Shown here in pieces: positions 35,261-44,070 of a stretch of 64,000 bases of DNA. Made by a program: the position numbers and the translations under genes. The DNA lies in contig JAVJSD010000099.1 in NCBI GenBank assembly GCA_040219575.1, forward strand, positions 1 to 64,000, in the 5' to 3' direction. Each line of letters starts with the position of its first letter. Within the stretch, counting starts at the first letter, position 1. The notes beneath the pieces were generated by a model. That model saw nothing but the letters and a program-made list of their open reading frames with translations, was not told the origin of the DNA and made no database searches. The stretch is from JAVJSD01 sp040219575. Lineage in GTDB: Bacteria > Planctomycetota > Planctomycetia > Pirellulales > Pirellulaceae.

Positions 35261-35970
35261 GTTTGCGTCTCCTTGAGTTCCGCGTTTGCCAACCCGAGCC
35301 AATCGACGTCCCAGCGGGGTTCGATCTTGGCGATTCGCTCCGCAGCGCTTTGCCCGAGCCGTTCGTAGCCGTCCGTCCCCATCGCCGAGATGTGCGTGGA
35401 GTGCGAGGTGAACCAGCGGTAGACGTAGCTTGGCCGCGGGTCGTGCTGGATCGGGTCGGCGCGGCGCAGCTTCGCGGCTTTGAATCGCCGCAACAGCCCC
35501 TGGTCCTGGCCGCTCTGGATGAACGGATAGCCGCCGACCTGCTCGAACGCAGTGCGGCGGAACGCCCATGCGCCGTGGAAGAGATACTGGTTCGACTTCC
35601 GTTGCAGGCGGTTTCGCTTGTCGTTGTAGATGACGGTCGGGATCGTGTAGTCGGCGTCGGCCAGCGCGGCCGCCGCAGCGGTCATGTGCCAGGGGAGATA
35701 GATGTCGTCATCGTCCCAGACGCAGTATGCGTCCACGTCCGCCGAAACGAGCCCGGCGCTGGCGTTGCGTTTCTCGCCCAACGTGCGGAACCGAAACGGC
35801 AGCGATACGATCCGCCAACCGTCGCCCGTCTGGTTCTCGTATTGTCCGGCGTCATCCAGAACGACCAGTTCTCGCAGTTCGGCCGGGTAGTCCTGACGCA
35901 AAAAACACTCGATGGCGGTCGCCAGTTCCTTGGGACGCTTATACGTGCAGCAAATCGCGGCGATCTTCAT
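35257..35970 (-). CDS. Family 2 glycosyltransferase
   Basis: The protein has 237 residues. It shows the classic GT2 beginning AAICCTYKRPKELATAIEC, then LVVLDDAG and AYCVWDDDDIYLPWHM, the D-x-D metal site. YNDKRNRLQRK and FRRTAFEQVGGYPF complete the fold. It starts inside the end of the preceding gene, overlapping by 32 bases. With the neighbouring transferases it likely builds or modifies a glycan. The sugar donor is unknown. Confidence 0.8.
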   Translation of the reverse strand: MKIAAICCTYKRPKELATAIECFLRQDYPAELRELVVLDDAGQYENQTGDGWRIVSLPFRFRTLGEKRNASAGLVSADVDAYCVWDDDDIYLPWHMTAAAAALADADYTIPTVIYNDKRNRLQRKSNQYLFHGAWAFRRTAFEQVGGYPFIQSGQDQGLLRRFKAAKLRRADPIQHDPRPSYVYRWFTSHSTHISAMGTDGYERLGQSAAERIAKIEPRWDVDWLGLANAELKETQT

Positions 35971-36646
35971 GCCGAGCTCCTTTCAGCCAGGCTTCGCAGG
36001 CGCGAAGCAAGCGGGTGCGATGTGCGACGTGGCCCTTCCAATTGCGACCGTGGATCGAGTGCGGCGCAGGCAGCTCGTTTACCGCGACGCGATGTACCCG
36101 GTTCAACCGGCCCGACGCCTGCCGCGCGACGTAGCTGAAGATGATGTCTTCGCCGTTGCCGACGGGCTTTCCTTCTCGCTGCACTTCGGCGAACGCCGGC
36201 GCGACCTGGAAGAACTGTGAGGCGTAGCGGCGCTGGGCGACCAGCACGCGGGTCAGCACGACGGGCGATTCGGCGTCGCCGCCGATATTGCGGGCATACG
36301 AGCCGTCCGGTTTCGGCGCGCGGCCGAAAACGCCGTGGACGATGTCAGGATCGTCGTGCCACGCATCAACCAGTGCCCGCAGCGATTCGCTCGGTAATTC
36401 GAGGTCGTCGTCCTGGATCAAGACACAGTCGTGGCGGGCCAGGCACGCGGCGGCGAAACGGGTGTAAAGCCCCATGTCCTGCGTGGCGTTGACCACGTTG
36501 GCCCACGGGTGTCGAAACGTGTCGGCCGGGTTGTTGTTCCAGACGATGGCCTCGTTCACGATGCCGCTGGCCTGCCAACCCGACAGGATGCGGGCCACAT
36601 TGGTCGGCCTCTTCCAATTTAAAATGACGCCGGTCACGTTATTCAT
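35939..36646 (-). CDS. Glycosyltransferase, GT2-like
   Basis: The protein has 235 residues. VILNWKRPTNVARIL, IVWNNNPADTF and LIQDDDLELPSESL (D-x-D) match GT2-type GT-A enzymes. YARNIGGDAESPVV and NGEDIIFSYVAR are plausible acceptor-loop and catalytic-base regions. Its start overlaps the stop of the upstream GT4 gene as ATGA. It is the second of six transferase-type genes in the cassette. Confidence 0.75.
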   Translation of the reverse strand: MNNVTGVILNWKRPTNVARILSGWQASGIVNEAIVWNNNPADTFRHPWANVVNATQDMGLYTRFAAACLARHDCVLIQDDDLELPSESLRALVDAWHDDPDIVHGVFGRAPKPDGSYARNIGGDAESPVVLTRVLVAQRRYASQFFQVAPAFAEVQREGKPVGNGEDIIFSYVARQASGRLNRVHRVAVNELPAPHSIHGRNWKGHVAHRTRLLRACEAWLKGARHEDRRDLLHV

Positions 36647-37695
36647 GCCGCTGCCCTCCCTTCAGTGGCTACGGAATCCAAGAGACGCTTCCAGCCGGCC
36701 CACAGCGCGTCGGGACTCGCTAATTCCCCCACCAGTCGCTCGCGGGCGGCATGGACAATTCGCATTCGCAGTTCTTCGTCGTAAGCGAGTGCGGCCGCGT
36801 AGTGGGCCAGTTCCTCGTCGCAACCGCCGAGAAAGCCGGTCACGCCGTGGTCGATCATTTCCCGCCAGCCCCATTCGTTCTGAGCGACGATGGGCACCCC
36901 GGCGGACATCGCCTCCAGCCCGACGCGGGGCCAGTTCTCGCGAGCGCCGCCGTTGACCGGCAGCGTGCAGTGCAACTGGCGGAAGTAGTCGCGCGCCGGC
37001 AGCGCCATCGGCGTGAGGCAATCAGCCCAGGCCGGCGGCGGACCGAGCTTCTTGTGCGTCCGCTCGTCCATGCCGAGCATCATCGCTCGCTTGTGGCGGT
37101 ACTGGATGCGGGTGTAAATCGGCCAGGTGTTGCTGGACCACTTGTCGAGGTCAGGCCGCGCCGCACGCCCCACGACGAACGCTTCACCATCGGCATGCGG
37201 ACGCGGAGCGAACTCCCACTCCTCGAAGTCGAATGCGCCCCGGATCAGATGGCCCAGGCCGGGGTTGTAACCGAGCTTCGTCAGCTCCGGTTCGAGCATC
37301 GAACGCTGGAACTCCGACTGAAACACGAAGGCGTCGAACGGCCCGCAATCGCGGTAGAACGTTCGCTCGTCGTTGAACAGCCACGTCATGCAATTGACCC
37401 ACGCCAGCCGGCAGCCGAGGTCGCGCAACCGCTTCGCATGGGAGAGAAACGCCGAATTACAGAAGCTGACGACCGTCGCGCCGGCCAGGCCGGGCACCTG
37501 ATCGAGCGTTTCCGGCGTGGCGTCGTGCGTCACGCAACCCAACGCATCGACGCGGGCCCGCCACTTGGCGTCGGTTCCCCACGTCGGGATCATGTGAACG
37601 TCGGCGTCGAAACGCCGCCACAGCTTGACGGTATGCCAAGCCTCGGTGCAGGCCCCGCCGAGGTCACCCGGATAGCCCATCAAGAATATCTGCAT
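36643..37695 (-). CDS. GT4-type glycosyltransferase directly after the serine-rich tail gene
   Basis: The protein has 350 residues. GT-B signatures are visible: FLMGYPGDLGG at the N-terminus and, in the C-terminal half, NWPRVGLEAMSAGVPIVA followed by HGVTGFL, the nucleotide-sugar-binding E-x7-E-like region of GT4. The ATG at 37695 is preferred because GGAGAA lies seven bases before it; an in-frame ATG at 37710 overlaps the stop of the tail gene (TAATG). It is the first enzyme behind the serine-rich gene and a good candidate to add the first sugar to that protein. Confidence 0.75.
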   Translation of the reverse strand: MQIFLMGYPGDLGGACTEAWHTVKLWRRFDADVHMIPTWGTDAKWRARVDALGCVTHDATPETLDQVPGLAGATVVSFCNSAFLSHAKRLRDLGCRLAWVNCMTWLFNDERTFYRDCGPFDAFVFQSEFQRSMLEPELTKLGYNPGLGHLIRGAFDFEEWEFAPRPHADGEAFVVGRAARPDLDKWSSNTWPIYTRIQYRHKRAMMLGMDERTHKKLGPPPAWADCLTPMALPARDYFRQLHCTLPVNGGARENWPRVGLEAMSAGVPIVAQNEWGWREMIDHGVTGFLGGCDEELAHYAAALAYDEELRMRIVHAARERLVGELASPDALWAGWKRLLDSVATEGRAAA

Positions 37696-37709
37696 CGTTG
37701 ATTTCTCCA

Positions 37710-40079
37710 TTACGAGAAGGATTCAGAGGAACTCGGGTTTTCCGGCGGTGGCGTTTCGCTCGTGCTTGGCGTGCTCGACGATGCCGTGGGGGCGGTCGTG
37801 CTGCTCGACGAATCGCTCGAACTTGATGAAGACGGATCGGGTGCCGGCGCGGTAGACGTGCTGGGCGTGGGCGTACCGCTGCCCGAAGGAGTCGCCGTTG
37901 AACTGCTGCCGCTGGGAGCTGGTGCGCTGCTGCTTGTCAATCCGCTCTCGGACGACGATGGCGTCGACGAACTGCTCGACGCCGCGGCGTCGCTGCTCGA
38001 CCCGCTCGACGAACTGCTTTCCGCCGATGACGAACTCGACGACGAAGTGCCGGGAGTGGAAGAACTGGGCGTCGGCTCGCTGCTGGGCGGTTCCACACTG
38101 GACGATGGCAAGCTGTGGCTGCTGGACGGCGAATCTGAACTCGACGACGAACTGCTCGAACTTGATGGGGCAGAACTCGACGAAGAACTGTCGCTCGAGG
38201 ATGGCTGGCTGCTCGACGATGAACTCGACAAACTGCTGGCGCTTTCCGATGAAGAGCTACTGCTCGAACTACTCGATGACGGTTGGCTGGACGAAGGCTG
38301 ACTCGACGATGGTTGACTGCTACTGCTCGACGATGGCTCGCTGCTGGAGAACGAACTCGATGAAGGTTCGCTCGAAGAGCTCGACGACGAGCTGGATGAA
38401 CTACTGCTCGACGACGGGCTACTGCTGCTGGAGCTACTCGACGACGGTTCGCTGGACGAGGAACTTGAACTGCTATCGCTGGATGACGATTCGCTGCTCG
38501 AGGATGAGCTGGATGACGAACTGCTCGACGAATTGGAGGAAGATGAACTCGACGAGTTCGATGATGGTTCGCTGGACGAAGAGCTCGACCCGCTGCTGCT
38601 GGACGAGTCAGACGACGAACCGCTACTGCTGCTCGATGAACTCGAACTGGAGGACGAACTTGACGAACTCGGATTGCTGCTTGAGGAGCTGGACGAACTG
38701 GAAGGGCACTCGCATTTCGGCACACAGATCTTCTTGCCGCAGATCGTGATCTCCCAGCAATCGCCGGCGTCCTGCACATCGAACTGAGCGCAGGGGTCGG
38801 GATTCGAAGTGCTGGGGCTCGACGGCGTACTGGGGCTTGACGGGGTGCTGGGGCTGGAGGACGTGCTGGAATCCGACGAGGACGAACTCGACTCGCAGCA
38901 GATCGGCACCTGGCAATCTTCGCCATCCTCAATCGACACCAACTGGCCGCACAAGAACGTCAGCTTCTGCGTGGGAAAACGAACGGTGTCTCCGTCGCGC
39001 GTTGGGCATGGGATGAGCGTTTCGACGGTCGTGGTCAAACCGTGACCGGGCGGGCACGATGGCTCGCTCGATGATCCCGACGAACTGCTTTCGCTGGAAC
39101 TGCTGGAGGATGAGCTCGACTCAGACGAACTCGAAGATGAGGAGCTTGATGAGCTGGAGGACGACGAGCTGCTCGACGAACTGCTGGATGAACTGGACGA
39201 CGAGGAGGAACTCGACGAATCACAGCAGCCTTCGCCAAGCTGAACAACTTCCCACTTGCGGCTGTCGGCCATCCACTTGGCCCAGCCAAATGTGCCAGCG
39301 GGAACGCTGTCGGTCGGATCGCAGCATTCTCCCGATGATTGCGGTTGGCAGATGTCGGGGCAGACCACGCCGATCGAATCGTAAATGGTGAACGGGCAGT
39401 CAACTTCGCACCATTTCAGGTCGTCCGGCATCGGCGTCGGGCACGACACGTCGGCGTTTGAGCCGTTGTAGATGACGCGCACCGCGGACGCGGAACCGCA
39501 GCGCGACAGCGGAGAGATCAACCGGAATCGCCGCATGTCGTCCGGGTAATTCGACAACCGGACAACGGCCCATTGACCGCCGGTTCCACCTTCTCGCCAC
39601 AGAATCCTGGCCGAACCAACAGGCCGACTGACCAGCGCCGTCGGATCGCAATGCTTCACGTCGGCAAATTCGTGGCAGGGGTCTTCGACCTCGATGTAGG
39701 CCGGACAGACCCCCGAAACCCACGCGCGGCCGATCTTGCCGTCGCGTAGCGGGTCCAACAGGATCGCGAACCGCGAGAAGTGGAGCGGATGCTTCGGTTT
39801 GACGCCTTCCAACGCGACCTGATTCTTGAACTCGCGCAGGTGGTCGCCCGGCGAAATGATCGGCGAGTCGATCCCCAGCACATGGAACCGCAGCCGGTCG
39901 TCGCCGCTGTTATTGCGAACCTTGATGATGTCGCCCTGGCGAATCTGGTCCAGCGCCTCGGCGAGCTGGTCGTGCTTCTTCCCCTTCTGCTCACGAACGG
40001 TGTCGAGAAACGAGTTCCACACCTCCGCTGAAATGTCGAGCGGCTGGCCGGCCTGCGTCTTCTTGTATCGGTCCGCCAT
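37710..40079 (-). CDS. Serine-rich tail protein (probable fibre/adhesin)
   Basis: The protein has 789 residues. Residues 1-287 form a globular, Cys-containing N-terminal domain whose start (YKKTQAGQPLDISAEVWNSF) is homologous to the 401-residue protein of the left module, so it probably docks to the tail tip. From about residue 288 to the end the protein is mostly runs of Ser interrupted by E, D, P, G or N. Two short Cys-rich globular inserts lie near residues 340-396 and 426-458. The end is Ser/Thr/Pro-rich. No signal peptide is seen. It starts two bases after the upstream stop. Such Ser-rich stalks are typical acceptors for O-glycosylation, and sugar-transfer genes follow immediately. Confidence 0.7.
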   Translation of the reverse strand: MADRYKKTQAGQPLDISAEVWNSFLDTVREQKGKKHDQLAEALDQIRQGDIIKVRNNSGDDRLRFHVLGIDSPIISPGDHLREFKNQVALEGVKPKHPLHFSRFAILLDPLRDGKIGRAWVSGVCPAYIEVEDPCHEFADVKHCDPTALVSRPVGSARILWREGGTGGQWAVVRLSNYPDDMRRFRLISPLSRCGSASAVRVIYNGSNADVSCPTPMPDDLKWCEVDCPFTIYDSIGVVCPDICQPQSSGECCDPTDSVPAGTFGWAKWMADSRKWEVVQLGEGCCDSSSSSSSSSSSSSSSSSSSSSSSSSSSSSSSSESSSSSSSSSESSSSGSSSEPSCPPGHGLTTTVETLIPCPTRDGDTVRFPTQKLTFLCGQLVSIEDGEDCQVPICCESSSSSSDSSTSSSPSTPSSPSTPSSPSTSNPDPCAQFDVQDAGDCWEITICGKKICVPKCECPSSSSSSSSSNPSSSSSSSSSSSSSSSSGSSSDSSSSSGSSSSSSEPSSNSSSSSSSNSSSSSSSSSSSSSESSSSDSSSSSSSSEPSSSSSSSSSPSSSSSSSSSSSSSSSEPSSSSFSSSEPSSSSSSQPSSSQPSSSQPSSSSSSSSSSSESASSLSSSSSSSQPSSSDSSSSSSAPSSSSSSSSSSDSPSSSHSLPSSSVEPPSSEPTPSSSTPGTSSSSSSSAESSSSSGSSSDAAASSSSSTPSSSESGLTSSSAPAPSGSSSTATPSGSGTPTPSTSTAPAPDPSSSSSSDSSSSTTAPTASSSTPSTSETPPPENPSSSESFS
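37713..39218. repeat. Low-complexity serine-coding region
   Basis: About 1.5 kb of DNA made of irregular repeats of CGA/GCT/ACT/GGA-type triplets on the plus strand encodes Ser runs on the minus strand. Ser is written by a mixture of TCG, TCC, TCA, AGC and AGT codons rather than one repeated triplet. Two non-repetitive islands (about 38890-39060 and 38703-38800) encode Cys-rich inserts. Confidence 0.8.
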
Positions 40080-40081
40080 TG

Positions 40082-40867
40082 CTACGTCCCGATGCCCAGG
40101 CCAGAGAAATCGCCATACTCGTAGACCCGCTCCACGTAGGCGGCGATTGGCTTCTTGATGAGCACCTTGGCGGCGTTGTCTTCCTCGTCGGCGAAACGCA
40201 CCCAGAGATAATGCCAGCCTTCCTTGTCGATGCCGGCGATGTTGCCCAGTTGCAAGCCGCTGGCATTTGGGCTGGCGGCGAACCGGAACGTGATCTCCCA
40301 ATCCTCGAAGCCGCGCTTCGCGCCCGACGCCCCGAGGAACAATACCTCTCCCTTGGCGAAGCCCTTAAATCCGGCGTCGTTGACCCGCCCGGTCAGAAAG
40401 AACAGCGTCGCCTTGTACGCGCCGGTCACCAGGGCGTCGTCGATGTAGTGCGTCTCGGTAAAGTTGTAGACCGGGACCGTGATGTCGGTCCCTTCGATTT
40501 GGTCCTGGTTGACGCCGATGGCGCTCTGGAAGTCGGGTGCGACCTCGCCCGGGGCCGGATAGCGATTGATCGTCTCAATCGCCTGGCTGATATGCTGCGT
40601 GCCGCCGCCAGTGTCGAAGGTGAACTGCGACTCGCTCTCGAACTTGACGTACTGAACCGCGCATTCCCAAACGCCGCTGCCCAGCGTCTTGATGGAAAAG
40701 CTGTCGCGTTTCAGCCCGTCGTAGATGGCCGGCGCGGTGGCGGCGACAAGGGATTTGACCAGTAGATCGTCGTCCGTGCCTTGCACGACGTACAGCAACT
40801 CCGTCGTCGGGCTTTCGCTCTCCGTCGCTTCGCGGCTATCGAATTTTTCGTCGATGGTGATGGGCAT
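40082..40867 (-). CDS. Tail protein after the tape measure, right phage
   Basis: The protein has 261 residues. It is homologous to the 282-residue left-module protein (YVVQGTDDD, LVAATAP, TFDTGGGTQHI, IGVNQDQIEG, ETHY, GEVLFLGASG). It lies between the tape measure and the serine-rich tail protein, where siphophage distal tail or hub proteins are coded. No known catalytic motif is visible. It begins six bases after the tape measure stop. Confidence 0.6.
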   Translation of the reverse strand: MPITIDEKFDSREATESESPTTELLYVVQGTDDDLLVKSLVAATAPAIYDGLKRDSFSIKTLGSGVWECAVQYVKFESESQFTFDTGGGTQHISQAIETINRYPAPGEVAPDFQSAIGVNQDQIEGTDITVPVYNFTETHYIDDALVTGAYKATLFFLTGRVNDAGFKGFAKGEVLFLGASGAKRGFEDWEITFRFAASPNASGLQLGNIAGIDKEGWHYLWVRFADEEDNAAKVLIKKPIAAYVERVYEYGDFSGLGIGT

Positions 40868-40873
40868 GACAAT

Positions 40874-42862
40874 CTACTGCGCGAACACGAGCTTCCCTTG
40901 CTTGGCCTCGTCGAGCAGGTCCTTGGTGTTGACCACGATCTGTTCCGCCGCTCGCGCCGTCCGCTCGGCCAAGCTGTCCGCGCCGAGCCCGCGGGCGGCT
41001 AGCGCGTTGAACGTGCCTTTGACTTCCACCTTCCGCTCTTCTTCACCCAGCGCGCTGCCGCTGAACGACAGGTCGTCCTGCAGTTCCTTCAGCCGTTCCG
41101 GCTCGCCCGACTCCGCTTCCGCCCGCTTCTTGGCGGCCTCAGCGATGGCCTCCTGCCATTCCCGCCGCGCGTCCGCTAGCTCGCTTTCGGTGCCGGCCAG
41201 ATCCTCTGCAAAGCCGCGCTGACGACGGGCGTGCTCTTCCTGTTGCATCTGGGTGAGCGTTTCTTCCGCGCCGGCCCGGTCGCGTTCGATCTGGGCGCGG
41301 CGTTCCCGTCGCTCCTGATCTCGCCGTCCCACCGCCTCCAGCATCTTGTTGTCGGCGGTGGCGTTGGCTTCGCTCGTTTCGCGGTTGATGCGATTGACCT
41401 CGGCGTCAACGTCGACGTCTTCGTCGAACAGCGATTTGAGCCGCACCCACGCCTTCTTGATGAACCCGACCGTGGTGTGCCACGACTTGGTAAGCAGGTT
41501 GGTGAAGACCGACCAAGCGTCGGCAAGAAAGCCGACCGTCTCGGCCCAAGCCACTTCAATGCCCGCCCAGGCGTCGTTGATGATCTTGGCCAGTCCGTAG
41601 ACCGCATCGGTCCAGAGCGAGAGAAAGAAGGTCTTGGCCTTGATCCATAGACCGTTGAGAAAGTGGATGCCTCGTTTCCATTCCATCTTCAGCGTTAGCC
41701 ACAGGATCTTCGCCGCCAGCCCGATGTCGCCCGCTGCGAGGGCGTCGCTGATTCCCTTCCAAGTGGCGAGCGCGTCGTCCTTGAGTACCTGGAATCGCTC
41801 GCCGAGCCAGGCCAGCGCTTTGCCGCCGAGCCCCGTCGCGTACAGCAAATATCCGCCCAGCGCCACGACGGCAATGACCACCAGTCCAATCGGCGTGAGC
41901 AATAGCGCGATGATCTTTCCCAAAATGGCAATCGCGGTGCCGACCGCGCCGATGACGGCAACCAGCCCGCCGATCACCGCGCCGATGCTGGAAATCAGCG
42001 TGCCAAGAATAATGAGTCCGACACCAGCGGCGACGACCGCTGCGGCGATCTTGAAGATCGTGACAACCAGCGTCTTGTTCTCTTTGATCCATTTGATGGC
42101 GGAGGAGATGAGGGGCGCGATGTTTTTCTGCATCTCGGTCAGCACGGGCGCAAGCGCCGCACCGATCTGCACGACGATGGCCTGCAGTTGCCGCTTCAGC
42201 CGGTTCAACGCATCAGTCAATTCGGCGGCGGACGTGGCGTCTTCGTCGGACATGGTGATGCCCAGCCGGCGTGCCTCCTCCTGCAACGCCTCGATGGAAG
42301 CACGCCCGCCGGCCAGCATGGGCAACAGTTCCCGACCGCTACGACCGAAGACGTTCAGCGCGATGCCGGCGCGGAGTGACGGGTCCTCGATCTTGGAAAT
42401 GGCCTCGGCCAGCAGCTTGAACCGTTCCTCCGGGCTGGCTTGCTTGAACTGCTCGACGGAGACGCCCAGCATGTCCAAGAGGTCGGTCGAGGTTTTCAGG
42501 CCCCGCTCGACCATCACCGAGAAGCGGGCCATCGCCGCCAGGGAGCGGTCGAGTTGATCGATGGATGCGCCGCCCTGTTCGGCGGCAAAGCCCAGTTCGC
42601 TCAGCGCCTGCGCCGAGAAGCCGGTCCGCGCCCGCATCTTGTCGAGTTGGTCCCCGGTGGAAGCGAAGAGTTTTGCGGCACCAAGCAGCGGCGCGAGCAT
42701 CGCCGCGCCGGCGGCGGCCACTCGCAGGCCCATCGCCCGAACACCAGCGCCGAACGCCTGCAGTCGCTTCGACGCGCGGGCCAGACCGCGAACGAGGCGG
42801 TTGTCTTTCGTGTACAGCTCGACATAAGCTGCGCCGGCGCGGATGGCTTGGGCCGAAGGCAT
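40874..42862 (-). CDS. Phage tail tape measure protein, right phage
   Basis: The protein has 662 residues. The N-terminal part (IRAGAAYVELYTKDNRLVRGL, FASTGDQLDKM, LGFAAEQGGASIDQL) matches the left-module tape measure. Several hydrophobic helices fill residues about 265-360 (AAAVVAAGVGLIILG, IALLLTPIGLVVIAVVALGG). A charged coiled-coil of about 130 residues follows (RRDQERRERRAQIERDRAGA), which the left copy lacks. It acts as tail ruler and probably helps DNA pass the membrane. Confidence 0.85.
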   Translation of the reverse strand: MPSAQAIRAGAAYVELYTKDNRLVRGLARASKRLQAFGAGVRAMGLRVAAAGAAMLAPLLGAAKLFASTGDQLDKMRARTGFSAQALSELGFAAEQGGASIDQLDRSLAAMARFSVMVERGLKTSTDLLDMLGVSVEQFKQASPEERFKLLAEAISKIEDPSLRAGIALNVFGRSGRELLPMLAGGRASIEALQEEARRLGITMSDEDATSAAELTDALNRLKRQLQAIVVQIGAALAPVLTEMQKNIAPLISSAIKWIKENKTLVVTIFKIAAAVVAAGVGLIILGTLISSIGAVIGGLVAVIGAVGTAIAILGKIIALLLTPIGLVVIAVVALGGYLLYATGLGGKALAWLGERFQVLKDDALATWKGISDALAAGDIGLAAKILWLTLKMEWKRGIHFLNGLWIKAKTFFLSLWTDAVYGLAKIINDAWAGIEVAWAETVGFLADAWSVFTNLLTKSWHTTVGFIKKAWVRLKSLFDEDVDVDAEVNRINRETSEANATADNKMLEAVGRRDQERRERRAQIERDRAGAEETLTQMQQEEHARRQRGFAEDLAGTESELADARREWQEAIAEAAKKRAEAESGEPERLKELQDDLSFSGSALGEEERKVEVKGTFNALAARGLGADSLAERTARAAEQIVVNTKDLLDEAKQGKLVFAQ

Positions 42863-42874
42863 GGGACGCTCGAA

Positions 42875-43144
42875 TTACCTCTTGTCAACAAACACACGTT
42901 TCAGGACACGAATGCCCACCTTTTCAATCGAGACTGGCTTCCGCTCGATGAGCGGATGGAAGTCGGCGGGCAAGTACGGTCGCGAACGCTTCTTTGGGTT
43001 GCGATGCACGTTGGCAGTCAATGCCATCAGCGCCGCCGTGTGCGACCACTGGTCCTGCCGTCGTGCATCGCACATCCAGATCAGTTCCCGCAGCGTTAGC
43101 GGCCCCGGATCAACGCCGACGATGCCGGCGAGTTTCCAGATCAG
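42875..43144 (-). CDS. gpT-like extension of the tail assembly chaperone, probably made by -1 frameshift
   Basis: This is an open frame of about 89 codons in the -1 frame relative to the gpG-like gene, with no good start of its own. The encoded segment (ADAWKLIWKLAG just before and across the junction, then GPLTLRELIWMCDARRQDQW) resembles the T part of lambda-type gpG-T tail chaperones. The ribosome would slip near TGGAAAC (43144-43150), giving a fusion of about 241 residues. A perfect heptamer T-TTT-TTC lies further upstream, at 43309-43315 and in the correct phase. The region ends twelve bases before the tape measure start. Confidence 0.6.
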   Translation of the reverse strand: MIWKLAGIVGVDPGPLTLRELIWMCDARRQDQWSHTAALMALTANVHRNPKKRSRPYLPADFHPLIERKPVSIEKVGIRVLKRVFVDKR

Positions 43145-43599
43145 TTTCCAGGCGTCAGCTCCGGTAAATCGCCTTCGCTGAGCAGCGCCTCCAGTTGCTG
43201 ATCCAGTTTCGGGTCGTCCAATCGCTTGCTGGCCGTCTCGACCGCCTTGGTCTGAAATGTCTTCAGCTTCGCCAGCGCCTTGGCCAGAACCTGACGCTTG
43301 CCGCTCGGGAAAAAATCGACGAGTTCCTCCAGCAAAGCGGTCGTGGCGTTGTCGATGGCGTCGCCCGCCATCGCCCGGCCGAACTCTTCGTCGCTGACGT
43401 TCTTGGTGTCCGCCTCGGGCTTGCAGATCGCATAGATCACGTCGCACAGCAGAACGGGATCGGAGACGAACTGCTCGATCAGCTTCCCTTCGATGGCATC
43501 CAGCAGGTTTACGTCGAGCAGCGTCTTGACCCGCTTGATGCATTCGACGTTGATCGCGACGGTCCAAGTGCGGCCGGCGTTGTCGTTGAATGTCTTCAT
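43141..43599 (-). CDS. Tail assembly chaperone (gpG-like)
   Basis: The protein has 152 residues. It lies between tail tube and tape measure genes, the place of the frameshifting G/GT chaperone in siphophages. It is acidic and helix-rich (LLDVNLLDAIEGKLIEQF, ALLSEGDLPELTPGN). The frame that continues it in the -1 phase codes a gpT-like segment. Such chaperones bind the tape measure and recruit tail tube monomers. It starts 15 bases behind the tube gene. Confidence 0.65.
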   Translation of the reverse strand: MKTFNDNAGRTWTVAINVECIKRVKTLLDVNLLDAIEGKLIEQFVSDPVLLCDVIYAICKPEADTKNVSDEEFGRAMAGDAIDNATTALLEELVDFFPSGKRQVLAKALAKLKTFQTKAVETASKRLDDPKLDQQLEALLSEGDLPELTPGN

Positions 43600-43614
43600 C
43601 TGTTTCCTTCTGGG

Positions 43615-44058
43615 TTACGGTCCGCCGGTGATCCATTCGGGCGCGTTGTCGGCGTAGGTCGGCTTGATCGAAACGTCGACCATGATGGCCTCTTCCAGCG
43701 CCTCGTTACGGGTGAAGTTGAAGATGTCGAAAGTCGCCCGAAGCCCTTCGGAATCGGGATCGGTGATGTCGCCGTCCATCACGGCGAACTCCAGCGGCGT
43801 GTTGTTGAAGAACGCCTGGCGGATCGCGTCGAATCCGGCATCGACCGTGTCCCAGACCATCTGGAACTCAATCGAGGCGTCCTTCAGCGTGCCGACCGTG
43901 GCCCGCCAGCCGCCGTTGGCGCGGGTCGTTACGTCGGCCTCGCCCTTTTCGAGGTTCAAGGTGACGTCCTTGACGTTGCTCACCTCGACCCAAACGGGCG
44001 TGGCGTAGTCGCCCGTATTGCGATATAGCTTCGCGTCCATGCCGAGTCGTGTGGACAT
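43615..44058 (-). CDS. Major tail tube protein
   Basis: The protein has 147 residues. It is beta-rich and acidic with the pattern MDAKLYRNTGDYATPVWVEV, VTLNLEKGEADVTTRANGGW, TLKDASIEFQMVWD and FDIFNFTRNEALEEAIMVDV, typical of phage tail tube proteins of the gpV/TP901 sort. Length and place (after gp10-like, before the chaperone) agree. Many copies would form the tube through which DNA passes. The left tail module has no counterpart. Confidence 0.75.
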   Translation of the reverse strand: MSTRLGMDAKLYRNTGDYATPVWVEVSNVKDVTLNLEKGEADVTTRANGGWRATVGTLKDASIEFQMVWDTVDAGFDAIRQAFFNNTPLEFAVMDGDITDPDSEGLRATFDIFNFTRNEALEEAIMVDVSIKPTYADNAPEWITGGP

Positions 44059-44070
44059 GACGTTCGTCTC

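Noticed and set aside
37762..38749. Plus-strand open frames rich in Leu/Asp/Glu or Cys/Thr/Trp
   Set aside because: They are mirror frames of the serine-coding region on the minus strand and have low-complexity products without domains or good starts.
37713..39218. Repeated triplets resembling a CRISPR or satellite array
   Set aside because: The repeats have no constant unit or spacer length; they code serine runs in one long open frame.
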